Assembly: GCA_027346765.1 (NCBI GenBank)
Contig: DAIERN010000019.1
Coordinates: 1-13,312, forward strand
DNA: 13,312 nt
Direction of reading: 5' to 3'
DNA from: Chloroflexota bacterium
GTDB taxonomy: Bacteria; Chloroflexota; Limnocylindria; Limnocylindrales; CSP1-4
This document shows, piece by piece, positions 11,798 to 13,312 of this stretch (positions are counted from its first letter, which is position 1; every line of letters starts with the position of its first letter). The translations under genes and the position numbers were made by a program. The notes beneath the pieces were generated by a model. The model was not told the origin of the DNA and ran no database searches. It saw nothing but the letters and a program-made list of their open reading frames with translations.

Positions 11798-13045
11798 ATG
11801 GCGATAGTCCGCGCGCTCGACCCGGTCGCGCTCCAGGCCGACTTCCCCATCTTCGAGCGCGACTTCCGCGGACGGAAGCTGGCCTACCTCGATAGCGCCG
11901 CGACCAGCCTGAAGCCGCGCGTCGTGACCCAGGCAGTAACCGGCTACCTCAACAACTACAGCGCGAACGTCCACCGCGGCATCTACGAGATCGGCGAGGA
12001 GGCCACCGCGGCATACGAGGCGGCGCGGTCGAAGATCGCCAAGTTCATCGGTGCCAAGGATGCGCGCGAGATCGTGATGGTCCGCAACGCGACGGAGGCG
12101 ATCAACCTCGTCGCCTATTCGTGGGGCCGCAAGAACGTCAACAAGGCAGACACGATCGTGACCACAGAGATGGAGCACCACTCCAACATCGTCCCGTGGC
12201 AGCTGCTCGCCCAGGAGAAGGATGCCGACCTGGAGTTCGTCTCGTTCGACGAGGACGGCACGCTCAACCAGGACTCTTACGACGTCCTGTTACGGACCAA
12301 GCCCAAGCTGGTCACATTCGTCGCCGTTTCAAATGGAATGGGCACCATCAACCCGGTCACTGACATGGTTCGCCGCGCGCACGACGCGGGCGCGCTCGTG
12401 CTGGTCGACGGCGCGCAAGCCGTGCCGCATCAGCCGGTCAACGTCCAGGAGCTGGACTGCGACTTCTTCGTGTTCAGCGGCCACAAGTCGCTGGGCCCGC
12501 CAGGCAGCGGTGCCCTCTGGGCGCGGCGCGAGATCCTCGAGGCTATGCCGCCGTTCATGGGCGGCGGCGAGATGATCCGCGAAGTTCACCTGCGCCACAC
12601 CACCTTCAATGACGTGCCCTACAAGTTCGAGGCGGGCACGCCGGACGTCAGCGCGGCCATTGGCCTGGGCGCCGGGCTCGACTACTTGTCCGACCTGGGC
12701 ATGGACCACGTCCGGGCGCACGAGCGGGAGCTCGTCGACTACGCCCTGCGGGTGCTGCCCGAGCAGGTGAAGAGCATCCGCATCCACGGGTCGCATGACG
12801 CCGCCAACCGGGCCGGCGTGATCACCTTCAACCTGGCCGATGCCCATCCGCACGATGTCGCGACGCTGCTCGACCGCGAGGCAATCGCCATTCGTGCCGG
12901 CCACCACTGCACCATGCCGCTCCACCAGCGGCTGGGCGAAGAAGCCAGCGCGCGCGCGTCGTTCTATGTCTACACCAGCCACGACGACGTAGACCGCCTG
13001 GCGCAGGCGCTCAACAAGGTCGAGCGCCTGTTCGCGCGCAACTAG
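11798..13045 (+). CDS. sufS: Cysteine desulfurase SufS (type II)
   Basis: A PLP enzyme of 415 residues that removes sulfur from cysteine and passes it to SufU. It begins in the typical way (ALQADFPIFERDFRGRKLAYLDSAATSLKP). EMEHHSNIVPWQ (125-135) and DGAQAVPH (204-211) line the cofactor. The Schiff-base lysine is K230 in SGHKSLGPPG. The catalytic persulfide Cys is C371 in RAGHHCTMPLHQRLG, matching the RxGHHCAQPL pattern of SufS. SGHKSLGPPG differs from the more common SGHKMxGPTG, a small change beside the PLP lysine. The ATG at 11798 has CCAGG seven bases upstream and begins 17 bases after the sufC stop; longer frames overlap sufC. The SufU-type acceptor follows, as is usual. Confidence 0.95.
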   Translation: MAIVRALDPVALQADFPIFERDFRGRKLAYLDSAATSLKPRVVTQAVTGYLNNYSANVHRGIYEIGEEATAAYEAARSKIAKFIGAKDAREIVMVRNATEAINLVAYSWGRKNVNKADTIVTTEMEHHSNIVPWQLLAQEKDADLEFVSFDEDGTLNQDSYDVLLRTKPKLVTFVAVSNGMGTINPVTDMVRRAHDAGALVLVDGAQAVPHQPVNVQELDCDFFVFSGHKSLGPPGSGALWARREILEAMPPFMGGGEMIREVHLRHTTFNDVPYKFEAGTPDVSAAIGLGAGLDYLSDLGMDHVRAHERELVDYALRVLPEQVKSIRIHGSHDAANRAGVITFNLADAHPHDVATLLDREAIAIRAGHHCTMPLHQRLGEEASARASFYVYTSHDDVDRLAQALNKVERLFARN

Positions 13046-13074
13046 CGCCGTAGCGCCAAACTAACCCTCAACAC

Positions 13075-13312
13075 ATGGACGACCTGTACCGCGACCACAT
13101 CCTCGACCACTACAAGAACCCCCGGAACTTCGGGGAGCTCGAGGGCGCGACCCACCATTACCACGACACCAATCCGCTCTGCGGCGACGAGATCACGATG
13201 TTCCTGCTCGTCGGGGACGACGGCCGCATCAACGACGTGCACTTCACGGGCCGCGGCTGCGCCATCTCGCAGGCCTCGGCCTCGCTCCTCACGGAGGAGA
13301 TCAAGGGCAAGA
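13075..13312 (+). CDS. sufU: SufU-type sulfur acceptor / scaffold protein (3' end outside window)
   Basis: The first 79 codons of a SufU/IscU-like protein are present and the gene runs off the right edge. The start MDDLYRDHILDHYKNPRNFG is typical of SufU, as are NPLCGDE (C36, D38) and GRGCAISQASASLL (C62). In Bacillus SufU the matching Cys-Asp-Cys and a later Cys bind zinc and accept sulfur from SufS; the later Cys would lie beyond the window. The GCAISxAS motif separates SufU from IscU. The gap after sufS is 29 bases with no hairpin, so it is likely in the same operon. No strong ribosome-binding site is visible before the ATG. Confidence 0.93.
   Translation, partial: MDDLYRDHILDHYKNPRNFGELEGATHHYHDTNPLCGDEITMFLLVGDDGRINDVHFTGRGCAISQASASLLTEEIKGK

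Overview
The window is a gene-dense, GC-rich (roughly two thirds G+C by eye) piece of a bacterial chromosome. Genes on both strands are packed with short gaps and many stop/start overlaps, and GTG and TTG starts are common. The gene mix includes a SufC/SufS/SufU iron-sulfur set under an Rrf2 regulator, a DarA-type cyclic-di-AMP receptor, lysine 2,3-aminomutase, DUF59 and DUF433 proteins and PduO-type cobalamin adenosyltransferase. Together with many apparently leaderless genes, this suggests a Chloroflexota-like lineage (perhaps a soil or freshwater one). That placement is inference; an actinobacterial relative cannot be excluded. I see no rRNA, tRNA, CRISPR array, insertion sequence or phage gene.

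Left part (1-4781): a KamA-type lysine 2,3-aminomutase is followed by hairpins. Next comes a tightly coupled trio: a secreted matrixin-like zinc protease, a DUF2255 protein and an unknown protein. This trio converges, across two strong stem-loops, on a minus-strand serine hydrolase of the beta-lactamase/esterase family. The hydrolase is divergent from a small unknown protein, with 38 bases holding both promoters.

Middle part (4782-8390): a minus-strand pair encodes a four-helix membrane protein and a DarA-like cyclic-di-AMP receptor. It is divergent from a soluble helical protein and a DUF433 protein. The two sides share what looks like one symmetric -10 element. Then come a DUF59 (MIP18-like) protein, an ATP:cob(I)alamin adenosyltransferase and a small lipoprotein, each start overlapping the previous stop. 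A nitroreductase converges on this run.

Right part (8391-13312): a large orphan lipoprotein, then an iron-sulfur assembly operon: an Rrf2/IscR-like regulator with three Cys and a His, SufC, SufS and the beginning of SufU. A promoter and an IscR-type operator lie just before the regulator gene, which fits feedback control by cluster status. SufB and SufD, the usual scaffold partners of SufC, are not in the window and are expected beyond its right edge.

The most unusual pattern is regulatory. Six gene starts have a TANNNT hexamer only 6 to 9 bases upstream and no Shine-Dalgarno sequence, the arrangement expected for leaderless mRNAs. Genes inside operons instead use overlapping stop/start codons.
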